Shown here: positions 36,953 to 48,300 of the stretch, one piece after another | How the letters are laid out: each line of letters starts with the position of its first letter | Position numbering within the stretch: position 1 is the stretch's first letter | Assembly: GCA_051453625.1 (NCBI GenBank) | Contig: JBOZIK010000001.1 | Coordinates: 83,746,477 to 83,810,476 of the forward strand | Source: Welwitschia mirabilis | Taxonomy: Eukaryota; Gnetophyta; Gnetopsida; Welwitschiales | Direction of reading: 5' to 3' | Length of the DNA stretch: 64,000 nt | Program-made: the position numbers and the translations under genes | The notes under the pieces: model-generated | Told to the model about the DNA's origin: nothing | Database searches by the model: none | What the model saw: the letters and a program-made list of their open reading frames with translations, nothing else

Positions 36953-38355
36953 TGTAGGATTGAGAATCATAAAGGAGCTGAATAGGTTTCTAAAAAATTA
37001 TTTAAATGAATTTACAATATTAACCTTACTTGAAATTAATCACTAAAAACTTATGTAAGAAAATTAAAAATAATTTGAAAATTCGAAAGATAGAAAGCAT
37101 AGAATTACCACTTAGGAAAACCTCCCACTCCACTATTGATGATTAGCTTCTATCTAAGCCTAACTTAGATCTGTGTTAATCACTTCTAGGTATTCTAGAT
37201 TCATCTATAGCCTTTACAAATAGACCTTTTTTAAAGGCTCAGTATCAACCTTTTACAAAAAAGTATAGTAGTAATGATGATATGCCTAAATGAAAAAGTA
37301 TCACTTAATATTTGGCTCAAAAATAGTATTAAATAACTTCTTCAAAAGATGGTATAATCTGAAAACAAAGAGTGCTACTAATATAATCATGTATGTAAAG
37401 ATACCAATAGTTATTTGTTTGTTCTTAGTTAGGAATGAGATGCTAATGAGTATAATGAAAATATTAAAAAGATTTAAAAGTTTGGTATAGTGATTTTAAC
37501 TCTTAGCAATATATAGTAAAAGACTTTTAGGGTTTCTATAAGTGAAAATATCTTTTAATAAACATAAAATGGATACATAATGATAACAAAATTTGTTTTT
37601 TATTATAGTTGATCGATCCCTCAAAAGTTCAGTCAACCCCAACTAGTGCCATTACTTAAATTAGCTATGCTTAAATTCTTTTGATTGACTCTATTTTCTT
37701 ATTACTTCATGTTTGGTTGATTCCTTAGGGTCTAGTTAACTGCTTATCCAGTCATCTGCAAATTTATCTAGTTATCCACTTAGTCTAGAAAAAATCCAGC
37801 ATAGTTTTCTGCTCTAGGTTTGGTTGACCCCTTAAGAATTTGATCGAGCCCTTACTAATTAATTGTGAAGTATTGAATGCTTAGTTATAGAGGTTTGATC
37901 AATCCATTACTACTCTAGTCAATTCCTTAATGATCAGCTAGGAAGTATTAGATGCAAAGTGCTCAAGTCCTATTGACCTATTAGATGTCTAGTCGATCCC
38001 TTTGATAATTAGCTAAAAAGTACTAGATGCATAAGGCTCAGATCTGACTGACTTCTTAGATGTCCAATCAACCCCTTGATAATCAGTTAAGAAGTATTGA
38101 TGCTCAGGTTCATAGGTCTGGTCAATCATTTAAATGTCCAGTCAATCCCTCTAAATTTAATTCATTTTTATGTGTTTGATTTAGGTTCTATTAACTCCTT
38201 ATAAGTTTTATTGACCCTTTAGGAGGGTATCAAAACTTGAAAAATTTTAGAATTAATATGTGATATGAATTACTTTAGCTTCTGACCTGCAATTAATCAA
38301 TATTTTTTTCATAAGATACAATAAGTTTTGCTACACAAAAAACATTAGTTTGACA
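36953..38355 (-). repeat. Element C right (5') LTR
   Basis: Partner of 32309-33697. It begins TG at 36953 and ends CA at 38355 on the + strand. The internal ~75 bp tandem units are again present, at landmarks 37867, 37942, 38018 and 38091. Divergence from the left copy is substantial and mostly transitional, so the insertion is old but clearly younger than the least readable elements here. Confidence 0.85.
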
Positions 38356-39028
38356 TCAATTGGTAAATAATAATTCAATAATATCTTTAACAAAAACTCA
38401 CATTCTTATTTTCTAAGATTCATACTTACCACTGCTGAAGTAGGGAGGATAATTAATTGGTTAATATTACATCTTTATAAATAAATTAAGTACTTAAATA
38501 CAAAAAAAATACCTACACCAATGATCTTATATCAATTGTTAGAATTATCTATCCTAGATGAGAGGGATGAATATGATAACTAAGGTAGTCTTTATAAATT
38601 TAAAGTTTAACTCTATGATGGTATAAAGTAATATATCTTATAAGTAAGCTAATTTTAGTACCAAAGTATTCTTTATTATAAATCATGCAATTTTCAAATA
38701 TTAAAATAATTAAGTTCTATGAAAGTGATCAACAATGAAAACACAAGAGATAAAAGTAAAGAAAACAAGCCTTTTTTCTTTATTTCATGTGTATTCTCTA
38801 TTCATACTCCATGAAACTTTATGATAGTTCTCCACTAATATAAATAAAGTTTTTAGGCAATCCTTAGCTACTAGCATAAGCTTGAATTCACTTGATTACA
38901 GTAATGGTTAATTTTTTTTGAGAAGAGAGGATACAGAATATGTCACATCTTAAATTTTAAGACTTAAGATTAAATATTTTAAGGCTAATAATTTATGCTA
39001 AATCTTGAATGTTTTCTTTTATTTCTAA
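38356..39028 (-). mobile_element. Element E: copia fragment of the AB family (leader and LTR start)
   Basis: From 38537 (tgttagaattatctatcctag) the sequence follows the AB LTRs for about 400 bp. The - strand primer site GATATAAGATC-like lies at 38534-38523, and 38370-38520 aligns with the AB leader at 51400-51550 (shared 'tgaagtaggaagaataattgattaatt'-like stretch). So it is the LTR/leader junction of a third AB-family copy. The LTR side runs into the 966-N gap, and the gag side is cut by element C. A 'tgtcacatctt' at 38941 may mark a further small insertion. Confidence 0.65.
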
Positions 39029-39994
39029 NNNNNNNNNNNNNNNNNNNNNNNNNNNNNNNNNNNNNNNNNNNNNNNNNNNNNNNNNNNNNNNNNNNNNNNN
39101 NNNNNNNNNNNNNNNNNNNNNNNNNNNNNNNNNNNNNNNNNNNNNNNNNNNNNNNNNNNNNNNNNNNNNNNNNNNNNNNNNNNNNNNNNNNNNNNNNNNN
39201 NNNNNNNNNNNNNNNNNNNNNNNNNNNNNNNNNNNNNNNNNNNNNNNNNNNNNNNNNNNNNNNNNNNNNNNNNNNNNNNNNNNNNNNNNNNNNNNNNNNN
39301 NNNNNNNNNNNNNNNNNNNNNNNNNNNNNNNNNNNNNNNNNNNNNNNNNNNNNNNNNNNNNNNNNNNNNNNNNNNNNNNNNNNNNNNNNNNNNNNNNNNN
39401 NNNNNNNNNNNNNNNNNNNNNNNNNNNNNNNNNNNNNNNNNNNNNNNNNNNNNNNNNNNNNNNNNNNNNNNNNNNNNNNNNNNNNNNNNNNNNNNNNNNN
39501 NNNNNNNNNNNNNNNNNNNNNNNNNNNNNNNNNNNNNNNNNNNNNNNNNNNNNNNNNNNNNNNNNNNNNNNNNNNNNNNNNNNNNNNNNNNNNNNNNNNN
39601 NNNNNNNNNNNNNNNNNNNNNNNNNNNNNNNNNNNNNNNNNNNNNNNNNNNNNNNNNNNNNNNNNNNNNNNNNNNNNNNNNNNNNNNNNNNNNNNNNNNN
39701 NNNNNNNNNNNNNNNNNNNNNNNNNNNNNNNNNNNNNNNNNNNNNNNNNNNNNNNNNNNNNNNNNNNNNNNNNNNNNNNNNNNNNNNNNNNNNNNNNNNN
39801 NNNNNNNNNNNNNNNNNNNNNNNNNNNNNNNNNNNNNNNNNNNNNNNNNNNNNNNNNNNNNNNNNNNNNNNNNNNNNNNNNNNNNNNNNNNNNNNNNNNN
39901 NNNNNNNNNNNNNNNNNNNNNNNNNNNNNNNNNNNNNNNNNNNNNNNNNNNNNNNNNNNNNNNNNNNNNNNNNNNNNNNNNNNNNNNNNNNNNN
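39029..39994. other. Assembly gap, 966 N
   Basis: Run of N. It hides the boundary between element E and the integrase side of element D. The four long apparent reading frames crossing it are artefacts. Confidence 0.99.
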
Positions 39995-40149
39995 TTTTCC
40001 GAAACTAGATATCCCAAGTGAATGCATTCTTAACTAACCTACTTGAAATAAGCATTATTTCCTTTACAAATCTATAAGTAAACTAGATCTTAACCATTAC
40101 ATGGGTGATAACATGATTTATTATTATGATTTTTATTTTAAGAACATGT

Positions 40150-41360
40150 AATCTAGATTAGTAACTCTTAAAAACTCATGGATTAATGGTTTGGGTGGTT
40201 GGTCTATGGGTTTGATGAAGTGTTTTAATAATGGGTTTAGTAAATGATAAGGTTTATGAGGGTGGTGCGATGGGTGATAATGCTTTAGGTAATATCCATT
40301 GACTTTAAGGAGTTGATTGTTTTGGTATTTTCAATGAGAATAATTCCCTGTGATAAAACCATTTTTATTAAGGAGGGCCCTTTTTACTTATTTATTAGTT
40401 TTCTTAGAAAAAGATGTAAGCATGAGTTATATAGTGAAAGTATTTCTTTCTTCTAAAATGTTTTATTAAGGATATGTTAATCATGGAATCTTTTCATCCT
40501 ATCCTCACTTATTCTCATGTTGTCATAGGAATCATTTCTAATTTTGTCTAATTCATTAAGTTGTATAACCCTATTTTTCTTTACAACCTCTGAGTATAAG
40601 TTCATATTGTTGATTACCCAATAAGCCCTATGTTCAAGTTCCATTGGTAAATAACATGCTTTATCATAGACTAATAGAAAATATCACATCCCTAACGGTG
40701 TTTTATAAGAAGTGTGGTATGCCCATGCAACATCGTTAAGTTTGAAGAACTAGCATTTTCAATTGATTTTACTACTTTTTAAAGGATTTTTTTAAGTTTC
40801 TCATTTTTGACCTTAACTTGGCCACTTGTTTATGAGTGATAAGGTGTTGTGACTATATGCATAACCCCATATTTAGTGAGAAGGTTATTAAATATTCTAT
40901 TACATAATTGTATTCCTCAATTACTAATTAAAACACATGGATAGAGAAAATGAGTTATGACATTTTCTTTAAAAAAATCTAACTACCATTTTAGTATCAT
41001 TTGTTCAACAAGAATAAGCTACAAACCATTTAGTCATGTAGTTAACATAATGAAGGATGTATTAATGTTCTTTAGATAATTAATAAAAGCCTTGGAAATC
41101 AGTTTCCCAAACATCAAAGGATTCAATAATAGGTATAATGTTTAAAGGCATCATTTATATACAAGAACGTTTCCCTAATCTTTGACAGTTAACACAATAT
41201 TTACAATAAAAATAAGAGTCTTTAAAACTTAATAGATAATAAAAATAAGGTTTGAAGATTTTTATTGTAATTTTATTAGCTAAGTAACGATTCCCACAAG
41301 CCTCAAAATGGTAGTGCTAATATGTCTTGAATATTAGTTTGAGGGATACATTTGTGAATG
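40150..41360 (-). pseudogene. Element D integrase
   Basis: Reading leftward: a zinc-domain remnant near 41340-41180 ending YCVNCQRLGKRSC (C-x2-CQR.G.I), then MPLNIIPIIESFDVWETDF (MPL..IL.VE.FDVWGIDF), YMTKWFVAY, TNDTKMVVRFF, KLNDVAWAYHTSYKTPLGM, LLVYDKACYLPMELEHRAYW and QLNELDEIRNDSYDNMRISE near 40.76-40.5 kb. The tail reads LFLRKLINK then GPSLIKMV and, near 40.3 kb, NGYYLKHYH. The order and wording match Athila-type integrases well. The DxW (WETDF) Asp is kept. Multiple stops. Confidence 0.8.
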
Positions 41361-41589
41361 ACTTAATCTGAATAGTATTTAAAAGGTATGAGTTGTTTTA
41401 AAAGAAATATTTAACTTGTCTCAAAAACCTCTTTTTATTATTAATGATCTAATGGAAAGGAATACTTTTAAAAACTAAGTAGTTAGCAATATTTGCAAAC
41501 TATGATGTTTCTTTGGCTAAAAAGAAATGTTCATTAGAAAAAAATCATCAATATGTAAAGATGTTTATAGATTATTTGGAGATGTTCAA

Positions 41590-41940
41590 GAAAGGTGATC
41601 CGCAACAAAATTATTAAAGAATTTTTTTATCCTTAATCTCTAAATAGAATTCTTACAAGAGGAGGATCCATCTGATAAGACATGGTTTTAAATCCTTTTT
41701 GGAAAAAAGGTATCTAAGGGTTGAGTGATTAATGTAAATGAATACCTTAGATCTTATAAATTATTGCCTAATTTTTGCAAGAATAAAGACAATAGCGAGT
41801 ATCTCCTTCTATATAATAGTGTAATTAATTTAAGTATTATTTAGGGTTTTACTAGCATAGTAAATCATAGCTGGCTTTTTATCAACTCTTTGTCCTAGAA
41901 TGAATCCTACTGTAAAGTCACTAGCATATCACATAAGTTT
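41590..41940 (-). pseudogene. Element D RNase H
   Basis: It starts with SDFTVGFILGQRVDKKPAMI and YYASKTLN (the CDASD.A.GAVLGQR.DK..H.IYYASKTL motif; the first catalytic D is kept in SDF). It ends with LIRWILLL, a stop, EFYLEIKDKK and LLRITFL or, in another frame, FVADHLS (the LIRWILLLQEF...VADHLSRL ending). A stop interrupts the final block. Confidence 0.75.
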
Positions 41941-42059
41941 AGAAGATAACTTTTAATTGGGGTGTTAGATTAGGGGTGTAGAAGTTAGTTTTTCTTTGAG
42001 TTATTTAAATGCATTTTGATACTCTAGAGTCTGGTCAAACAAGGTATCCTTACTCAAAA

Positions 42060-43109
42060 GCTCATACAAAGGCTTAGATATTTTACTAAAATATTTAGTA
42101 AATCATCTATAATACTCCACATATCCTAAGAATGATCTAATATCATTTTGTTTTTAATGGATTAACAAGTGTATAGTTTAGAAGATATTAGCTAGTTCTA
42201 CCTAAATTTCCTCCTTAGACATGACATGTCTTAAAACTATGCCTTATTTTATCATAAAATGAAATTTTTCCTAGTTAAGTATGAGGCATTTTTTAATTTA
42301 TCTTTTCAGAACACATTCTAAGTTATCAAAAAATGGTTAAATAAGGTTCCATAAATTGATACATTATCCATAAATATTTTAACACTTGAATCTATTAAGT
42401 CAAAGAAGATTTCAAACATGCAACATTGCAAAGTGATAGGTGCATCACATAGGTCAAAGAACATTCATTTATAAGCAAATGTTTCATAGGAGTAAGTGAA
42501 GATAGTTTTCTCCTCGATCTTTGAAAGTAATATCAATCTGATTGTAACCTAAGTAATCATCTAAGAAATAGTAAAAAGGATGTCTTGTGAGTTGTTCTAA
42601 AATTTAATCTAGAAAAGAAAGAGGGTAATAATCTTCTCTAAACATAACATTTAATTTTTTGTAATCAATACACATCCTTCATTTTACAATAGGTTTGGAA
42701 AGGATAAGGTTATTATGTTCATTAGGGATAAGAGTAATTCATCATTTCTTGGCTATGGTATGAGTTGAATTTATCTATTTTCTATTTAAAATAGAGTAAA
42801 TAATCCAATTATTAAGAAGTTTAATTAGCTTACTTTTAATGATTACCCTCATAGTTGGATTTATCCTATGTTGTGCTTTAATGGATGGTTTGATATGTTC
42901 CTCTAAAGAGATATGATGCATGCAGATACTGGGGTCAATGCCTCTAATTCAGATAGGATCCATTCTATTATGTATTTGTTCTTTCTTAAGAGTCTAAGTA
43001 ATTGATCTTCTTTGGATGAAGTCAAGAAAGATTTTATGACTACCATGAAAGTGGAATTATCCCCTAAGAAAGAACATTTTAGATCATGAGGTAAAAGTTC
43101 AAGTTCCAA
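42060..43109 (-). pseudogene. Element D reverse transcriptase
   Basis: Leftward from 43109, an open 68-codon frame matches the pre-RT linker (LPHDLKCSFLGDNSTFMVVI). Then come MCIDYKKLN, YYPLSFLD, LEQLTRHPFYYFLDDYLGYN and ECSLTYVMHLSLCNVACLKS or, in the shifted frame, MFFDLCDAPITLQCCM (the MPFGLCNAPATFQRCM motif) near 42.46 kb. Next is FEIFFDLIDSSVKIFMDN near 42.4-42.36 kb. The catalytic box is FMDN instead of FMDD, so the second catalytic Asp is lost by a G-to-A change. Confidence 0.8.
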
Positions 43110-43126
43110 GTCAACTTTATTTTGGG

Positions 43127-43790
43127 CTATAGGACACTTTTCTTGTGAGCATTCTGATTCCTCATTTTTAAGAGATTGAGAAGTTGATTCCTGATTCTCA
43201 ATAAGGTTTCTATCCTATCTATGAACTCTATCCATTCTCTATTTGATGACAACTTCTTAGCATTAAATATTTTTAGCTCTATAACCATGTTATCAAATGA
43301 AATTTTCATTAATCCATTATTGAATTAATTAAGGCATTGGAGGTTGCTAAGAATGGCTTTTATAATATGATGAACACTATTTAGTTTGATGTATTTTCCA
43401 TTTCTAAGATCACAAAATCTATTGGGAAGTAGTAATTATTCACTCTAACTATAACATCATTGATGACTCTTAATCATGTTTTAATAGAGTTATCTACTAA
43501 TTAGGGTTGGAATTTCATGTTTTTGAGTTCCTCTAAGCCTAGATCCTTATAAGTTTTATAAGAGAGTAAGTTTACAATGTCTTCTAAGTCCAACAAAACT
43601 TGGTTCATAGTCTTATTTCCTATGGTAATGATAATTGTGGAACACCTAGGATCTTTGTACCTTAGTGAAACTTGGTTTTGAAGAATTGCACTTATTTGTT
43701 AAGATAAAAAGGCTTTAGATTTAACATTCATTTGCCTTTTTATAGTGCATAATTCCTTAAGGGATTTATCATAGGAAGGAACATGTTTAA
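43127..43790 (-). pseudogene. Element D protease and linker
   Basis: Leftward: LKELCTIKRQMNVKSKAFLS, then SAILQNQVSLRYKDPRCSTI, IGNKTMNQVLLDLEDIVNLL, GLEELKNMKFQP, LRVINDVIVRVNNYYFPIDF, PFLATSNALIN and the open frame 43309-43127 starting MKISFDNMVIELKIFN. This is the complete order of an Athila protease. The active-site triplet reads DLE where DLG or DSG is usual. It is one of the best preserved domains of the window, with few stops. Confidence 0.85.
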
Positions 43791-45330
43791 TGGCTTCTAG
43801 AATAGGAATGTTTATTTTAACTTATTTAAAAATTTATAGGGTCTCTAATTGCTTTTTTATTATATTTTCCTTTCTAAACTATTGGGGAAATGGTAATGGT
43901 TCTTTGCAAATGAGAAAACTCTTATCCTTTTCCTTTTTTTCTATGGGGTTCTGTTTATCCTTACACTTATTTTGTATGGGTAGATTTTCTATCTCTCTCC
44001 TACCCCTAAGGTGTATAGACTTGGTATCTTCTATGTGTTCTATCCCTTTTGTAAATCTAACTCCTTTTAGGTTTAGTTGGACACTTATGGAAACTTATTT
44101 CTTTTTGATTTATTGATGAAATAATGTGATTGGTGATTTGTTGAAGTTAGTTTAGGATCTGTTCAATTCTTTGATTTATTTGTTCTTGTCATTTATTTGT
44201 TTATTATTGTATTTTTATGATCTTTTTGAAAGTATCATCTGACAAGTTAGATAAAGTTATTTAATGGTTCAAAGATGAAGTATAATAATTAGAAGATGAG
44301 AGAAACAAAGTTTTAGGCTATAAATTTTGTTGTGAGATGTCTTATTTCGAAGAGAAATTTGGATGATTTCACCAACTAGGATTATAAGTATTTGAGTAAG
44401 GATTGTTTTTGGAATTGTTCCATTGTCCTACCATGTTTACTTGTTTCTTAATTATGCATTGAAATAAGGGGATAGATGGGTATTTGATAGTTTCATGAGT
44501 ATTGATATGATAAATTAAATACTTTGATTTGGAAATCATAAGTGGGGTAAAAGTATGGTAGGTAATGACTATAACTTTCTTTCTAGTTCATTAATTCAAG
44601 TCTTCACTTCAAAGTTTTGAAGGATCTTAAAGAAACTACTTGATCTAACTAGATTGTGTAATCTTAAAGGTTCTATAGGTTTCTCCCAATTTTTTAGACT
44701 TTTTGCTAAACTTTCTAAATACTTCCAAATCTCATCTAAGGACATGCTAAGAAAATTACCTTAGCTCATCATTTCACTAGTTGGATGTTATTTTTGGATA
44801 ACCCATCATAAAAGAAATTTATCTCTCTACTTGGTCTGAAACCATGTTAGAGGAATTTTAATAATAAATCTTTATATCTTTCTAATATTTGCAAGAATGT
44901 TTTATAATGCTTCTATTGAAATTTCATAACTTCTTTCTTAAGGTCATTTATCTTATGATTAGAAAAGAACTTAAAGATAAAGGCTTTACTCAAGTCTATT
45001 CAATTTGCAATGAAGAATGATTTTAAGAGGTATAACTAGAATTTTTCCTTCTCTTTTAGGAAAAAAGGGAATAGAGTAAGTCTAAGTGCATCATGAGTAT
45101 TAGAATATTGAAAAAACATTGAAAATACACACTCAAATTCCTTAAGGTATAAGTAAGAATCTTTTGATTTAAGTCCATGAAAATGGAACAAGAGTTAGAC
45201 AATAAAAGGTCTAAAATATAGCCTTTGATTAACAAGTAATCGTACTATGCAAAAAGGTGTCCCTAAGATTTGTGATTGGAGGTAATTGAAAATGTTTTCC
45301 TAGGTTGATTGGCAGTAGCCATGAGGATAG
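43791..45330 (-). pseudogene. Element D gag
   Basis: The clearest motif is NPYSNTYNPSWxNHPNF (x is a stop, from TGG/CGA-type decay) at about 44413-44356, the hallmark before the gag end in Athila-like elements. A Gln-rich stretch (NQRIEQILNxLQQITNHI, x a stop) follows. The N-terminal gag, 44.5-45.3 kb, contains FxSIAN-like and FLMQFFP-type fragments I could not align further. The + strand 108-codon frame at 43790-44116 is a shadow. Confidence 0.6.
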
Positions 45331-46274
45331 CTTTCAATTTAGCTACTTCTTAGGTGAAATAATAAGCTCACAACCATTTAATATTTCATGATTTGATAAG
45401 ATTCCATCAAAGGAATTAAGTGAATCATTTGGATTATTTTATGATAAGGTATTTTAATTATTTTAATTATTGTGTATAGTTGATATTTATTCTTGAGAGT
45501 TCTCATGAACTATATTTTGTATTTTAATCTCTCTCGTCCTTTCATTATTGGTAAAGGAGTCCATATTATCTTAAGTTAATCTTCCTATTCTATCATAGTT
45601 TCAAGTCATATAAGAGATAGGTTTAGATGGTTTAAATAAGATTCAAATAATAAAAAGAAAAGACTATCAAGAATTTCAAGTCACAAAGGTTTTCAAGTTT
45701 ATAAAAATAGATTTTTCGAGCATAGACAGAACATTTATAATGTTGAAGTCATAATGAAAATAAAATAATGACATAAATAAAATAGAGTAAAATTATGAGA
45801 AAAGTTTTAAAGGTTTTAATCATTTACTGATGCAATAAATGTGAGTAAAACATTATAAAAATCATGAAATATTTTCAAGAAAATTTTAATGTTTATATGC
45901 ACATAGTAATATAGAAAATACTATAGAAAATAAAAGAACATAATGTGATTATAAAGTTTGATAAGAAAATTTCTTTTAAAATTTTAAAGTTTTCTTTCTC
46001 TCCATGTGAACCTACAATAAATCTTAGAACTATAGAAAATAATTTAGTAAATTAGAAATAACTTTGAAATGCTAGATCATTTTGGGATAATACTAGAAAG
46101 GACTAGTATCAATCACTAAAAAGAAAAAGAAAAGAAATATAACGCAAACTAAAGGAAAAAAGAAAAGGACTAGTTCAAATATCACTACAAGGAGGACTAG
46201 TACCCATCACTAGAAAAATAAAAACTTGCAAAAAGTAAAAACTAGTACTCCTTTAATATACTATTGTGATGTTA

Positions 46275-46292
46275 TTCATAGTAATGATGCCA
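46275..46292 (-). other. Element D primer binding site, tRNA-Asp type
   Basis: On the - strand TGGCATCATTACTATGAA compares with TGGCGCCGTTGCCGGGGA, the site usual in Athila/Tat elements. There are eight differences, seven G-to-A or C-to-T and one transversion. It is preceded by TTT as is common. The 1.28 kb to its right has LTR character. Confidence 0.6.
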
Positions 46293-47575
46293 AAATCTAA
46301 TTAACTATGTAGTATAATCTCTCAGATTTTAAATTAAGTTAGAAACTTAGTTTTCTTTCTTTCTTAAGGATAAAATTTGATATTAGCAAGGATTTCATTA
46401 ACTTTAATCCTAGTGTAAGTAAAATCAATAAACAAATAAATAAATAAAAAAGAAGAAGAGATGAATTTAGAATTAAGTTTGAACTTCATCTAAGAGCGCA
46501 AGGAAGAAAACTATCTCCAAGGTATCAATACTTTGTCCTTTGTAATCCTTCACTTTAAAGTTATCCAATCACCTTTCTAAAAAACATTAAAAACCATTAG
46601 CTGCTTTACATCTAATTCACGAGGCATAATCTCACCCACCAATGATAAATAGTGAATTTAACTGATACTTTAATCTTAAATAATAATAGAAAGTAAGGGC
46701 TCATAAATCACTTAATATTTATGAAATTAAAATACTAAGTAATAAAGAGAGATTCATATAGCTAAATTAAACTTAATAGCTAAAGAAGTTATCTAAGAAT
46801 GCTAATCATGATATTACTCATGAATTAAGATCAAAGAAAAACAATCTTTGTATTATAGAAAGAACAAATTTATAGTAAACAAAGAAGGAAGCAAGAAGAA
46901 CTCTTCAAGAAATCCTCAAATACTAGCTTACTTCCTCAAAAAGTCATCTACAAAGCCATCACAAGTCAAAGATTCAAAGTTTCCAATTTATCCAAGGCAA
47001 AGATAAATACAATAAATGGTTTAAGTTCCTTTTGTAGAGAGAGATGGGATAAGGGATGCTTACAACTCTTAACTTATAGTGTTAGGTAGAATATTCATCA
47101 TTTAGCATCAGGTACATAAGATTCTATCTTATAGAATTTAGTGAAGGCTATTAGGTAGCATTTGGTGGAGCCTTTATCATGTAGTGTTTGATGGAGTCTT
47201 CATTATGATGAGTCCAACATGTAGCCTTTGGAGCTAGATTCCTCTACCAACCAATGCTGTCACCACATGTTTCCATTTCCACCTCCAGATGCGTCTACCA
47301 TGTCTCTTCATATGCTTTTGCTATATGTCATTACCTCATGTCTTTTTTTGCCACCATTGTTTTAAGTGAATTGAGTCCATCTCCAATCATGCGTTCCAAA
47401 GTGACTAAATTTATATAGTTTAATATGGGAAAAAAATAACATTTAATTTTATTTTAAAAATAATATAAGACATATTTTATTATTAAAAATAAAATTAATT
47501 TCTTCATTTATAATAAACTAGCCTAAAACACTTGATACAAAAATTGGTTTTTTACATGTTAACAAATATCATTAA
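46293..47575 (-). repeat. Element D 5' LTR
   Basis: It spans from the primer site to the junction with AB RT at 47575. On the - strand it starts TGTTAACATGT. The first 345 bp match the truncated 3' LTR at 31612-31957. The rest has a U5-like 'attcatgagtaatatcatgattagc' stretch and pyrimidine-rich segments typical of Athila/Tat LTR ends. Within it 'gatggagtcttcattatgatgagtcc' and 'ggtggagcctttatcatgtag' are a short internal repeat (about 47165-47220). Confidence 0.6.
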
Positions 47576-48300
47576 TATAAGTTAAAAATACTAGAAAGTT
47601 AGATTTTGTTTTCTTAATACATAATATTTTATTTGTCTTACCTTAATAAAACTATGTGAAAAAAGAAAATAATTCTTTTTTTAAGACCATGCCTAAGACA
47701 GTTGTTCTAATCTATAAACAGTCTTGTTTGACATATAAATTTAATTAGGAAAGATGCTTCTTTAAAACTAGGTGTTTTTTCTACATAAACTAATTTATTT
47801 AATGTTCCATTTAAAAAGGCACCTTTCACCTCCATCTAGTATAGTTTAAAGTTATAAAATTAAAAACATGCAAGAAAAAATCCTAATTGATTTTAATGTA
47901 GCTCTAATGATAAAAGTTTCATCAAAATATATACCTTTCATTTGTGAGTATCTTTGATTTACTAATCTAGATACCTTTCTTATAACTTTAAAATTTAGAT
48001 TTAATTTTTTTTAAAGATTCATTTTATTCTAATTAAGATTCATTTTTCTTGAATTAATTAAGCTCTTCTTACATAGAATTAATTAAAATATTATCATTTT
48101 TAGCTTATTAAATATTCTTGAGTTCCAAGGTAAAGACAAAATACACATTTCCACATATTGAGATTTTTATCCTCACCTTATCCAGAACACCCCTTATGAT
48201 TGGTATAGTTGATAGATAGTTAGGCACAATGATGTTTTTGGGTTTTTGTTATGACGAAGAAGTGTTTGATTACTTTGGTAAAGAAGGAAAATTGGAGGAG
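47576..48300 (-). pseudogene. Element AB RT, N-terminal part up to the catalytic box
   Basis: Leftward: GIYFDETFIIRATLKSIRIF (the GIDFDETFAPVARLEAIR motif) near 47930, MEVKGAFLNGTLNKLVYVEK (MDVKSAFLNG...VYVEQPPGF), CLRHGLKK (from the YGLKQAPRAWY region), KTNKILCIKKTKSNFLV and finally TYINDI at the edge. The catalytic YVDD box is YIND here, and the sequence is interrupted by D's LTR directly after it. One frameshift separates the first two motifs. Confidence 0.8.

Larger units (their letters stand above)
32309..38355 (-). mobile_element. Element C: copia deletion derivative with 1.4 kb LTRs
   Basis: A 6 kb element: LTRs at 32309-33697 and 36953-38355, primer site 36950-36939, gag from the ATG at 36886, protease near 35.1-35.3 kb, the integrase leader to 34.67 kb and a fused downstream coding region to about 34.2 kb. 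The catalytic integrase core, RT and RNase H are absent, so it could only have moved with proteins supplied by a related element. The flanks differ in origin (D tail on the left, E leader on the right) and no target-site duplication is visible. Confidence 0.8.
31612..47575 (-). mobile_element. Element D: Athila-like Ty3/gypsy inserted in AB reverse transcriptase
   Basis: On the - strand D runs: 5' LTR (47575-46293), tRNA-Asp-type primer site (46292-46275), gag (to about 43.8 kb), protease, RT, RNase H and integrase (to 40.15 kb). After the E and C insertions come a 3' tail with a gggggg-containing motif and a partial 3' LTR (31957-31612). Both outer ends abut AB RT codons that are contiguous in the protein. 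Motifs such as NPYSNTYNPSW in gag and the tRNA-Asp primer place it with Athila/Tat-group elements. All frames are broken. Confidence 0.75.

Noticed and set aside
38941-39028. tgtcacatctt as the start of a second chromovirus LTR
   Set aside because: Only about 10 bases match and the gap follows; no partner or polypurine tract can be shown.
43790-44116. 108-codon + strand frame
   Set aside because: Antisense to element D gag; no domain of its own.
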